DNA from: Anodontia alba
Lineage: Eukaryota; Mollusca; Bivalvia; Lucinida; Lucinidae
NCBI GenBank assembly: GCA_964016985.1
Contig: OZ024824.1
Span: forward strand, 118,502,951 to 118,566,950
Length of the DNA stretch: 64,000 bases
Direction of reading: 5' to 3'
Made by a program: the position numbers and the translations under genes. Of the stretch, positions 31,387-42,236 are shown one piece after another; within the stretch, counting starts at the first letter, position 1; each line of letters opens with the position of its first letter. The notes under the pieces were generated by a model. It did not search any database. It was given only the letters and a program-made list of their open reading frames with translations, and was not told the origin of the DNA.

Positions 31387-32340
31387 TTAAAGACACATTT
31401 TGGATTGCATAACACCCTAATGACTCTAAGGAGATTAAGAAAAGAAATTCTTGGTGACTTTGGCCACCCTTACAGGTAGGGGCCTGATAAGGGGAAATTA
31501 GATTTTATATCAGCAAAGTTTATGATGAAGCAGATAAGGTGGGTAATCTGGTGATAATTTGATGATTTTTTTCTGTTTATTCAATAAAATATACCTGGTT
31601 TTTATTCATTAGAATTGCCTCTCCCAGGCAGTTCTAATGAAACCTACAACATGTTTTATGGAGAACTACAGATATTTATGCCTATATGCTAATTTATCAC
31701 CAAATGCCCCCTTTATCTGTTTCTTTGGATCAAATACAGAAAATTAGGAAGATAGATAGTATTTTATTCAGTTATTTATGTATTTACTGAAAAAGAGAAG
31801 CTTTTTGGCATAAAATACACATTCTAAATTGTCTAAGAACTTTTTGACATATTCCATAATGTATTGTTTTACTGAAATGGAAATGGAATAATTGTGCAGT
31901 GTTCTTATTTACTTTAGAAAATAAATAAATAAAATAAATAATAAATAAAAAATTTTCATTTTTATATTTCTATTTCAGTTCATTTTCACTTTTTTCACAA
32001 TGCAAGAAAAAACAACAATTTTGTATTTAGGAAAAAAAACTATCAAAAATAAATAAATAAAAAAATAAAGTGATACAATACAAATCAACAAATAAAAACA
32101 ACAAATTAAATGCAAAATTTGCAAATGAATTTATTTGGTTCTAAAGTAACATATTGAATACTGCTCAATTTTATGAATTAACCCTTATAGTGCCCCGCCT
32201 AAGGAGACTTAACGCCTTATAATGACTTCATAATCACTTAGATAAGATAATCCTTTGATGTGTGCTCTGTTATCAGGACTGTATATTGAGGGTGATCATG
32301 AAGGGGGTCTAGCCAAAGAAGGAAAAAAATGTGTCTTTAA
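31387..32340. mobile_element. TTAA-flanked inverted-repeat element (piggyBac-like, non-autonomous)
   Basis: TTAA at 31387-31390 and 32337-32340 flank an exact 11-bp terminal inverted repeat, AGACACATTTT and AAAATGTGTCT. The interior is AT-rich with no transposase ORF, a small hairpin near 31610-31650 (TTAGAATTGCC / GGCAGTTCTAA) and AAATAAAT runs. TTAA target preference suggests the piggyBac group; the short repeat makes this tentative. Confidence 0.5.
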
Positions 32341-32611
32341 GCAATAAATATCATATTTTCTCATTTTCACTAAATACTGGTTTGTACTAAAGAATATGGT
32401 CAAATTGTCACCCTTTTCATCTGTTTTAATAAACTCTTTCCTTAAGCATTTTCTTTAAAGTTCTCCAGAATTAAGACAATCTTAAGAACAAAACTTGTGG
32501 GAAATATATTTGCTCCCATCTGTCCGTCCACCTTGATATTTTCAAGTACGGTTTACTGTACTAGTACCTGTATATGACAAACATTTTGAGCAAGATTCAT
32601 GATGTTTGCTT

Positions 32612-33510
32612 GAACAAGTCATCCTGATGCTTCCTAGCAAGTTTGGAGTCAATTGGCCTTTCCATTCAGGAGAAGAAGCGAAAAATAGATTTTCAAGATG
32701 GCGGCCATGGCGGCCATCTTGGATTTCTGAACGGCATGATTTTAGCTATTTTTGATCTACAAGTTCCCCCTCTGCTTCCTAGCAAGTTTGGAGTCTATTG
32801 GCCTTTCAGTTCAGGAGAAGAAGCGAAAAATAAATTTTCTAGATGGTCGCCATGGCCGCCATTTTTGATTTCCGATCGGCACAATTTTAGCTATTTTTAA
32901 TCTACAAGTCACCCCGATGCTTCCTGGCAAGTTTGGAGTCAATTGGCCTTTCGGTTCAGGAAAAGAAGCGAAAAATGGATTTTCAAGATGGCGGCCATCT
33001 TGGATTTCAGATTGAAACGATTTTAGCTATTTTTGATCTACAAGTTACCCCTACCAAGTATCCAGTCAATTTTTTTTTTTTTTTTTTGTGTTGAGGTTTT
33101 ACGGCCCAGTCAACCCAATGGGGTCATGTCAAACGCGGCCAGTTTACCTAATCATACGTTTACTGGGCAGGCTTAGTCCTCTAAGCGGTTAACCAGTATT
33201 GTGCACATTCTTTCGCCAGAAACTGACAAATGCCCTTCTTGAATCAGCGGAAGGGAGAGAATGACCGTAGAAAATATTTCACGATCAATCTCCACGAAAG
33301 AATGTTGCCGACCTCGGCGGGGGTTGAACCCCCGACCTCCTGGTCTCCAGTCAGACGGCGCATCCAACTGAGCCACCAAGCAGTCAATTGGCCCAGGGGT
33401 GTGGAGGAGTAGGCTTTTAAAGCAATTGTTGACGCCGCACAACGAAAGACGGATATTGACTGACCACAATAGCTCACCATGAGCACCTCGTGCTCACGTG
33501 AGCTAATAAG
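32612..33510 (+). repeat. Tandem-repeat-core element, family E, copy 2 (head missing)
   Basis: Three to four 145-bp units identical in plan to 16651-18076, starting abruptly inside a unit at about 32612. Tail hairpin CTCACC / TGAGCAC-CTC-GTGCTCA / CGTGAG, then CTAA (about 33473-33508). A SINE is nested at 33072-33380. Confidence 0.85.
33072..33380 (-). mobile_element. SINE family 1, full copy 5 (nested, long A tail)
   Basis: Flanked by CAGTCAATT (33063-33071 and 33381-33389), part of the 145-bp unit. A run of about 15 T at the left is the poly(A) tail on the minus strand. Head with A box and GGGGTTCAACCCCC-like B box at the right. Confidence 0.9.
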
Positions 33511-33591
33511 ACAATCTTGTTTCCTCTAATTACACATCTTACAGGTTGTGTGGACAACTAGAAATATGGAAACAAAGTAAAAGAAGCTTAC

Positions 33592-33708
33592 CAGGAGAGA
33601 AGATGATTCTTGTTGACTGGAAGCTAACTGGGCTTGAAGATCACATACATTTGCATTCATCTGATTAAGAACTAAACAGTTTTCTTCATATTGGGCTATC
33701 AGTTCAGC
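33592..33708 (-). CDS. Coiled-coil gene, exon 4
   Basis: Acceptor TATAATTACAG, donor GTAAGC. 39 codons in phase 0, starting AELIAQYEENCLVLNQ and ending QLASSQQESSSLL. Gln/Asn/Ser-rich with heptad-like Leu positions. Confidence 0.83.
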
Positions 33709-34480
33709 CTGTAATTATAGATAAATCTATATTTAAATCCACTAGGCATTACCATGTCATGAGTCAAATCTTATTTAACCCTTATCTGCTAATCACACCA
33801 ATTTACTCTTTCCAAGTGTAGGCCTGTTTGAGCGCATCTCAGGACCTCCTGATACAATACTCATCCTTTAGCTCTAGATTGTCCGACAGAAAAGGGCATA
33901 TACTTAAAACAAACCTTTCTCTGTCTGTATTCAAGACCATTACACGAGTGAGCCTGAATAATACTGGTAAAAACTGAGGAATATAATGCGTGGTCATGTA
34001 GGATACCCCATTCTGTAGACCAGTCAGAGAAAAATGGAGCAGGATAAAGGTAAACAGATGACCTCATCCAGTATAAAAGTTCATTTGCCATTTATTGAGG
34101 AAATCGTCATTTCCTAGGCAAATCCCAAAAATATTTTTCTTACTCTTTTATCCTGCTGTCAGAATCAATTTTCTCTTTCAGAGGGCAGGTCTCAGAACAT
34201 CCAGAAAAAAGGCCTATCCTCTAATTCTGTCCAAAAGTTTAGGGGATGTACTTAAACACAAACTGGTTTCTCTGCATTCAAGGCCGATCATGGAAATAAT
34301 TCTCCAAAATCACAGTAAATTTTAAGCTTTTGGGGTCTTTTTCTTTTTGGCTTCATTTTATCCCATCAAAAATGTCAACCACACATACCTTACTTAAACA
34401 TCTTTTGGTGATAAAATATACAAATGGTGGATGTATCAATGCACGTTATCAAATTCTTCCTGCAGTAGCCACATATGGTG
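33709..34480. other. Intron sequence, possible old inverted duplication
   Basis: Two stretches (about 33880-34075 and 34110-34285) share similar elements in inverted order, such as CTTTCTCTGTCTGTATTCAAG and CTCTGCATTCAAGG. They are decayed and not assigned. No gene. Confidence 0.3.
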
Positions 34481-34728
34481 CAGGGCCCAGTTGTCCAAAG
34501 AGTCGTTAGCTTAATGAGTCGTTAAGGGTCATTTCGTTAACTGTTTTAGTGGATTCAATATACAATATTCTGATATTTTTTGCTGAAAAAATGTGAGTAG
34601 CTTTTTGCACTGCAAAAGCTACTCACATTTTTTCAGCAAAAAATTTCAGCATATTTGCGTATCACTTGATATAAATTTTAACGAATCGTTAACTAACGAC
34701 GTCGTTAGCTTTGAACAACTGGGCCCTG
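34481..34728. mobile_element. Palindromic MITE, 248 bp
   Basis: Terminal inverted repeats CAGGGCCCAGTTGTCCAAAG and CTTTGAACAACTGGGCCCTG differ at one base. Subterminal CGTTAGC copies are in both orientations. The centre (about 34577-34649) is a near-perfect palindrome of TTTTTTGCTGAAAAAATG and GAGTAGCTTTTTGCA. No coding capacity; I could not define a target duplication, so superfamily is open. Confidence 0.8.
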
Positions 34729-34975
34729 GTCTCTAAGTTCATTATTGTTAGTATGTTAGTATGTTAAACAAACACTGGTTTGTAATGTGATTCCCTATCA
34801 TGTGACAATCACGTGATAACATAACCACTGATACACTAATTGTAAGCCTGTCTATTTGGTATGCCACATATTGCATTAGCAGTCTAATAGATTAATGCCA
34901 GTCTTTCTTTAAAATTATATTGAGATTCTGGATATACAAAACAAACAAAAATGTCAATTTTATCTTCTAACTTAC

Positions 34976-35037
34976 ATTTTGTTTCTCTAGGCTACTAATT
35001 CTGTTTTCCAGCTCTGTCTTCTCCATAATCAGCATAT
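34976..35037 (-). CDS. Coiled-coil gene, exon 3
   Basis: Acceptor TATTAATAG, donor GTAAGT. Two bases complete an Asp codon split by the previous intron, then 20 codons starting MLIMEKTELENRISSLEK. A short microexon-like unit, but the phase agrees on both sides. Confidence 0.82.
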
Positions 35038-35389
35038 CTATTAATATAAGAGATATCTAGAATTGAAGCTCTGCTAGAGAGAACAGAATAAAAGGCACAT
35101 GGACCACTTTGCTCAAACGGGTGAGCATGTCCATAACTGCAACCATAACCCTTCTGCAATCAGAACCCTTAAAAGCACTTTGTATCTCAAAATTCTGTTT
35201 TACAGCATTTAAATTTTGCTCACTTTTCATATTTTCATACTATTCCATCTACATGTACTTGTACTTAAGGAAATTTCCAAGCCAAAGTAACTCTGTAAGC
35301 TTTTTGCAAATAATTTCAAATAAGTTAGCCCATCTAGCAATTTTGTTTTTTAATAAATTCTAAATGTGGCCATTCACGAATCCCTAAGA

Positions 35390-35460
35390 TGAAGAGTTTC
35401 AATCCATTTTACCATACATGGGCATGATAGTTAAGATGGCTATCATGCCCATATATGGTA
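35390..35460. repeat. Inverted repeat, 22-bp arms
   Basis: TTACCATACATGGGCATGATAG and its near-exact complement flank a 9-base spacer (35410-35462). It abuts the head of the next element. 35038-35389 shows nothing else. Confidence 0.6.
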
Positions 35461-36310
35461 ACAAGAGCTGTCAGCAGACAGCATAACTCGCCTGGAATGG
35501 GGGAGATACTATGTCCAAAAGGTGCAGAAGGAATCGCAAACAGTGTAGACCCTGATCAGACAGCTCTTTAGGATCAGTCTGATCAGGGTCTGCACTGTTT
35601 GCTTAGGCCTACCTGTCCCAATACTTAGGATCATAACGGTAAAAGGAGATCAAAGGATAAAATGAGAAAAGCAGAATGAACAACCAACAACAGACTGTTT
35701 AAAGAGGTAAGAGGAAATGTTATGGCATTTTAGGTCTTGACAGGATTTCTTGTGCTATGGTTTGGTCATTTGTTGTCATGAATTTGACATCATCAGGGAT
35801 CAAATATAAAATTGCTTAGTCTGTGACCTTGACCTTGAGGTCATAGGCATGGGTGGGGTGATGATGAATAAAACTTTGGACCTGTATCTATTATCGTACC
35901 AAATATCAACAAAATCCATCGTATGGTTTGGAAAAAATGAGCACTTAAAAAACTTTAAAATAAAATTTTTAAGTCTGTGAGGTTGAGCCTGAGGTGATAA
36001 GCATAGGCATGTTATTGCTGAATAAAACTTTGGAGCTGTATCTATCATCATACCAAAAGTGAACAAAATCCATCGTATTGTTTGGAAAATATGAACTCTT
36101 AAACAACTTTAACATTAAAAAATTCTAAGTCCATGACCCTGAACTCGAGGTAATGGGCTGGGTATTGCTGAATAAAACTTTTGAACTATATCTATCATCG
36201 AATCAAATATGAACCAAATCTATCAAATGGTCTGGAAAATATAAGCTCTTATAAACTTTAACATAAATGTGGACGCTGATGATGGGGTTAGTGGAATAGC
36301 TCTTTCTGGA
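35461..36310 (+). repeat. Tandem-repeat-core element, family I (GCTGTC head)
   Basis: Perfect head hairpin GCTGTC-AGCA-GACAGC (35467-35482), then AACTCGCC, close to the head of 21262-22160 but with a compensating C/G change. Next comes an inverted pair GACCCTGATCAGAC / GTCTGATCAGGGTC (35548-35590). Three units of about 155 bp follow (anchors 35820, 35974, 36131) with GACCTTGACCTTGAGGTCA and AACAAAATCCATCGTATGG. The tail has GTGGACGCTGATGATG. 36311-36585 shows nothing recognisable. Confidence 0.65.
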
Positions 36311-36586
36311 CTTTGTCCATGCCGGCTTAAAAGGATTGAAACTCTTCACCTTAGTGGTTTGTGAGTGTGACCAAGATCCAATGAAAAACCTGATTTTCCA
36401 ATCCCATTGAGGCTCTATCTGCAAGTGTTTCAATCAGCGCAGCAATTTTAGAGAAGACTTTAAATCTACTGAATCTGAGGAAACTAGGACCAAGGTCAGT
36501 AAATGATTTGACCTTTTGTATTTATAAAGTTCATTTAGCTGATTGCATAAATGAACTTTGATGTCATAAGCTACAATAGGTTTAGG

Positions 36587-39048
36587 ACAAGAGGGCCATG
36601 ATGACCCTGTAACACTCACCTGAGTATCATAGCACTTCGAGAAACTGACCTGGAAATGAACCAGACAAACATTCTGACCAGATTCAAGATTATGTCAACA
36701 AGTAAGACAATGTGGCATACTCAATGGACCGTAAAATATAGGTCAAGATCAAATATGGATGTCTGCTCTCAGGAAGTCATGATACAATGTAGGCATGTGT
36801 TAAGTATCACTAGTACTTGCTGTAGGACAAATAGTAAATGAGAAACTGACCTAAACGTAAAAACTTAACAAAGTCTGAGGACCATGAAATATAGATCAAG
36901 GTCAAATATGGATGACTGCATTCAAGAGGCCATGCTGAGATGTATGTAAGTGCCAAGTATTACTGCTGTAGGACCAGCAGTTACTGAAATTGACCTAAAC
37001 GGAAAAACATAACTGGACTGTGAAACATAGGTCATAAGTGATCCAGTTTCAAACCTGACCTAGAACATTTTGAGTAAGATGCATGATGATTACTTCAAAA
37101 ATGTGACCTCCAGAGCAGGGCTCTGGAAATTTTGAAATCTGAATCGGTCCAGCCGATGACGATGACGTCATCAATGAGCCCATTTCCAAAAAAAAAATTT
37201 GTGTATATCACCTGTCACGAAAACTAATGACAATTGGCAGTCCTATAACTCCTTTTAAATAATACACCTCAACTCCGTTATATGACGGAAGTCCGGGTAC
37301 AACGAGCATGATCAAAGCTGGCGTCATCAATAAATACAGTCAGGTATGTAAAAAGAAAGAAAAAAAAAGAAAAAACGGTTTTGTTGTTATTTCCACCTCC
37401 GCAGGGTTTTCCTAAAGTATTTATAAACAACTGATTCCCGTCTTGTATAAGCACGAAGACGGCGGGAAACAGGAGAGACGGAACGAAACGACTTTCAACG
37501 ACCTAAAAAAGGCCTGCGCCACGGGCGGTTTTGCAGTTTTCAGTGTTTCAAGATTTGATCAGACTGCTTAAATTTTAAGCACTGACCAATCTTGCCTAGC
37601 GCAAGTGGTGCATTACTTATTTTTACTGTGAAATCTATCTTGAATTATACTCGCGTGTTACGGCAATCAACAAAAAAAAAAAAAAAAGCAATCAATAATA
37701 CCCAGATCAGACTCCGTTGTATGCGACATCTGATCAGGACGTAAACGGTTTGGGAATTCATTTATCGAATCTGGGACCGAATAACCGTGTTGATCAAAAC
37801 AAAAAAGAAGAGGAAGAAAACGGGTGCGTTCAAGCGGTGCATTCTTTTATCACTCCCAGTAAAGCGACCTTTGATCTTTTGGACACGCCAATTGCACCTG
37901 GATGTTTTGCAGTCTCAGTGTATTCACACGTGTCACACAAACGGATTAATTATCGGCTACTGTTACTGATGATTCGTGTTAATCGCTTGTTTACCGCACA
38001 AAGGTCAGTGAAGTGTTGATTTTTTGACAATGTTTGGACAATGACGTAATTAATTTGTGCTGCGGGTAGGTTGCCGTTATTCAGCTGTCTCTCCAATATA
38101 CATGTCAAATGACCGTTTAGACCCTTTTAACTACCATAATATCGCATTTAAAAGGTGCGCGGCCGTTGTCAGTTTGGAAAGACTTGACCATTTGTGATTT
38201 TTTAGACATCATTGATTTGTGAAAATTGGTTGGTTTCGGAAAAATGGGGTTCAAGGCACAAACCTGTTGGACCGATTTATTAGCGTTTTAAGGTGTTTGA
38301 AATCGGTCCAGAATTCTTAATTTCGGTCCAGACCGGCTATTTTTCCGGTTTTCCCGAGCCCTGCTCCAGAGTGTTAACAAGGTTATCCTTTGATTTGGCC
38401 TGTTGACCCAGTCTATGAATCCAAGTGACCCAGTTTCAAAATGACCGAGAAACCATCGACAAACATATTAAGGAAGATTCATGACGGATACTTTAAAAAT
38501 TTGACCTCTAATGTGTTAACAAGTTTTTCTTTTGATTTATTCTGGAGACCTAGTTTTTGATAACAAGTGACCCAGTTTTAAACTTGACTCAAAAATCATC
38601 AAGACAAATATTTTGAGCAAGATTCATAATGATTTCTTCAAAACTGTGACCTCTTGAGTGTTAACAAGGTTTTCTTTTGATTTGGCCTAGTGACCTAGTT
38701 TTTTACCCCAACTGACTCAGTTTTAAATGACCTAGAAATCATCAAGACAAACATTCTGAGCAAGATTCATGATGATTATTCCAAAACTGTGACCTCTAGA
38801 GTGTCAACAGGATGTTCCTTTGATTTGATGACCTAATTTTTGACCCCAAAAAAAATCCAGTTTCAAACTTGACCTAGATTTCATAGAGGCAAACATTCTG
38901 AGCAAGTTTCATTAATATTGAGTTCAAACTATGACTTCTAGAGTGTTAAATGAACTTATTGTTTATGACAGATGACAGACGACAGATGAAGGCTGACGGA
39001 CAGGGTGATCACAATAACTCACCCTCAGCATTTACTCAGGTGAGCTAA
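36587..39048 (+). repeat. Tandem-repeat-core element, family J, split by a hAT-like insertion
   Basis: Head AGGGCC-ATGAT-GACCCT (36592-36608, one mismatch), then ACTCACCTGAG. Units of about 145 bp contain AAACATTCTGAGCAAGATTC, ATGATGATT, TGACCTCTAGAGTGTTAAC and CCTTTGATTTGGCC. Tail with GACAGATGAAGGCTGACGGAC, GATCACAATAACTCACC and GGTGAGCTAA. The array is interrupted at 37116-38363. Confidence 0.8.
37116..38363. mobile_element. hAT-like non-autonomous element, 1248 bp
   Basis: Exact 8-bp target duplication CTCCAGAG (37108-37115 and 38364-38371). Imperfect terminal inverted repeats CAGGGCTCTGGAAAT and TTTTCCCGAGCCCTG. The 8-bp duplication with CAGGG ends fits the hAT superfamily. The interior has repeated CGGTCCAG motifs near both ends and a 100-codon ORF (37717-38019) with no recognisable transposase domain. 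Excision would restore the family J unit exactly. Confidence 0.87.
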
Positions 39049-39419
39049 AAATCCATTGTTTTACCATTTTCCTATACAAATGCCTACATGACCCAATTTG
39101 ACCTTGACTTGAAATAGGTCAAGGTGAATCTAGGGTCATTACTTGGATAAATTTAGCAGGGCCTGAGTCCCCATTGCTGCATATAAAGTTCAAGGTCATC
39201 GGCCTTCCAGTCCTGAGAAGATTTATAAAAAGATTAAATATTCTCTCCGTAAAAGGAAACAGAACAAAGTGAGGTTAAGAAGGCCTCTCATAGATCATTA
39301 TAAATTTTTCTAATATTTAACACTTTAGTAACTGCTTATGCCATTTTATTCAAAAACAAACATCCACACCCTTATTCTTGGATTACACTGCCTAGATATG
39401 AGTCACCTGAATCTGATAC
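39049..39419 (+). repeat. Single decayed repeat unit
   Basis: Contains ACCTTGACTTGAAATAGGTCAAGG and AAGTTCAAGGTCATCGGCC, like a lone unit of the GGTCAAGG families. No gene. Confidence 0.35.
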
Positions 39420-39487
39420 CTTTTGAACTTTTAACTTCTTCAAGCATGGTGTTTGCTCTTTCTAAATCAACTTCCATAAAGCGAAGT
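39420..39487 (-). CDS. Coiled-coil gene, exon 2
   Basis: Acceptor is a long T run then CAG; donor GTATCA. One base completes an Arg codon with the AG of exon 1, then 22 codons starting LRFMEVDLERANTMLEEVK, plus one base carried into exon 3. The 20+ base T tract is an unusually long polypyrimidine stretch. Confidence 0.82.
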
Positions 39488-40310
39488 CTGAAAAAAAAAA
39501 AAAAAAAAAAAATGAGAAAAATAATTCTATTCATATAAATACTTATTCTGACACTAGGTCATTCTATCCTGATGAAACAAGAATTGTCAACTAGCAGAGC
39601 TAATTAAACACCCCAACCCCCTCCGGAACCCCAACACCTCAAGGTAAAACAAAATGTAACGGACGGATGGACAGAAGGACAAACGAATGGACAACATGAA
39701 AACAGTATACCAGCAAATTCATAGAAAAATGACCTGCTTTATTATAAGATATGCATGTAGATTTATTAATATCAACTGAGCAGCTACAGGATCATGTCTG
39801 GCTAAGACAGATCAGCTTCCTAGTGCTGACAGAAATAAAGAACCTACCTCAGATAGAAAACTTTACTTCCATTTAAAAGACACATTCAATCACATACATG
39901 CATGCGCACAAACAAAACACTAGATGGCTCAGCCATTTCATATTAGCTGGTGCACACTGACCCGTCTTTCTGACCCCTGATTGAATAAATTAGTTGGCAC
40001 TGTCAATTTCACAATTTTATAGTAAATCTTAACAAGGTAATTCACTGACTTGACATAGGGCATAGCTGGTCAATCACAGTTTGTAAATTTCGTACATTCA
40101 CAACAGAAACACCAGAATTCCGCGGAAGGCGGCGTCACACCTGCTGGGGCAAAAGTCACAGGACGTGGTTATTAAATAAATTTATTTCATTCTTAGCAGT
40201 GCTTAGTTGGAAAAGTGACAAAAACTAAAGACAAGGATTATATGAATATAGGAATTTCATTGAAAGCACATGAATTTTCTCATATGATGAATGAGAAATT
40301 GGGCTCAAAA
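39488..40310. other. Intron sequence with a short degenerate element
   Basis: About 39582-39690 resembles an internally deleted tandem-core element: AACAAGAATTGTCAACTAGCAGAG at one side and GTAACGGACGGATGGACAG at the other with no array between. The remainder is AT-rich with no gene. Confidence 0.35.
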
Positions 40311-40319
40311 AGTACAAAA

Positions 40320-41960
40320 GTCTGTACACTTGCATACAATCTGAGGTTTAGAAAATGACAAAGTTAAAGTGGAAAAAGTGACAAAAATAAATTTAAAAAT
40401 CATATCCAAACCATGTGCACTTCTGCAGACAAGGGAGAAAACATGTGCAAAGTTTCAAAAAGACCGGTTTAAAATTGTATAAAAAGTTGCAATCACAAGG
40501 TACCCACTATCTATACATCTGAGGTCAGAAAATGACAAAGTTCAAAAAGTATAAAAAGTGACAAAAAATATAGCAAGGATTATATGAAAAGCACATGCAC
40601 ATCTTCAGACTATGGTGAAAACATGTGCAAGTTGCAAAAAGATTAGTATAAAAATGTATGAGGAGTTGTGCTCACGAGGTAGCCCCTGTCTATATATTGA
40701 GGGTGAAAAATGACTAAGTTCACAATGTAAAAAAAAAGTAAAAAAAAAAAATAATTTAACAATTACATCCAAACCACATGAACATTCTCATACCATGAAG
40801 AAAATGCATGCAAAGTTTCATATTAATCGGTACAAAACTGTAAGAGGAGTTGCGCTCACAATAGGTACCAACTGTTTATATATAAAGGGTGAAAATGACG
40901 AAGTTCACAATGTAGAAAAAGTGACAAAAAATGTTCTAACAATTATATCCAAACCACATGCACATCCTCATACCATGAAGAAAACATATGCAAAGTTTCA
41001 AAACAATCGGTACAAAACTGTAAGAGGAGTTGCACTCACAAGAGGTACCCACTGTCTATATACTGAGGGTGAAAATGACGAAGTTCACAATGTAGAAAAA
41101 AGTGACAAACAATGTTTTAATAATTATACCCAAACCACATGCACATCCTCATACCATGAAGAAAACATATGCAAAGTTTCAAAACGATAGGTACAAAACT
41201 GTAAGAGGAGTTGCGCTCACAAGAGGTACCCACTGTCTATATACTGAGGGTGAAAAATGACTAAGTTCACAATGTGGAAAAAGTGACAAAAATGTTCTAA
41301 CAATTATACCCAAACCACATGCACATCCTCATACCATGACAAAAACATATGCAAAGTTTCAAAACGATCGGTACAAAACTGTAAGAGGAGTTGCGCTCAC
41401 AAGAGGTACCCACTGTCTGTATACTGAGGGTGAAAAATGACTAAGTTCACAATGCAGAAAAAAGTGACAAAAAATGTTCTAACAATTATACCCAAACCAC
41501 ATGCACATCCTCATACCATGACAAAAACATATGCAACGTTTCAAAAGGATCGGTACAAAACTGTAAGAGGAGTTGTGCTCACAAGAGGTACCCAATGTCT
41601 ATATACTGATGGTGAAAAATGACTAAGTTCACAATGTGGAAAAAGTGACAAAAAATGTTCTAACAATTATACCCAAATCACATGCACATCTTCATACCAT
41701 GAAAAAAACACGTGCAAAGTTTCAAAACAATCAGTATAATACTGTAAGAGGAGTTGTGCTCACAAGAGGTACCCGCTGTCTATATATTGAGGCGAAAAAA
41801 TGACTAAGTTCACAATCTGGAAAAAGTAACAAAAAATAATCTAACAATTATATCCAAACCACATGCACATCTTCATACCATGTAGAAAACATATGCAAAG
41901 TTTCAAAATGATCGGTACAAAACTGTAGGAGGAGTTGTGCTCACAAGACACCCAGGGTAA
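40320..41960 (+). repeat. Tandem array of 181-bp units
   Basis: At least seven well-conserved units are spaced 180-181 bp (ACCATGAAGAAAA anchors near 40793, 40974, 41155, 41335, 41516, 41697, 41877), with two more diverged units to the left. Conserved parts: ATGCAAAGTTTCAAAACGAT, GTACAAAACTGTAAGAGGAG, GAGGTACCCACTGTCTATA, CAAACCACATGCACATCC. Right flank: GGGCAGACGGATGGACAAAC and AAGTCGCCCATGCTAAAGC (to about 42060). In-frame ORFs here are repetition artefacts. Confidence 0.92.
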
Positions 41961-42236
41961 ATGTTGATGGAAAGACGAATGGGCAGACGGATGGACAAAC
42001 GGACTGATGGACAGACGAAAACTTGCACACCTAAGTCGCCCATGCTAAAGCAGGTGCGACAAAAATCAACAATTATAAATCATTTACAAATATGTGATCA
42101 GAGGTTTAAGAAGTGAGACTGACAGTTAAATTTTTATTTATCCAATCTTTAATTTTGTAATGGCATGTTTTAATTGGTTTAAATCTTTTTTTTTCTCAAA
42201 AGTGCTTAATTTATTAAAGAACACACTGATACTAAC

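Noticed and set aside
40795..41190. 131-codon ORF with internal repeats
   Set aside because: It lies wholly inside the 181-bp array and is a by-product of it.
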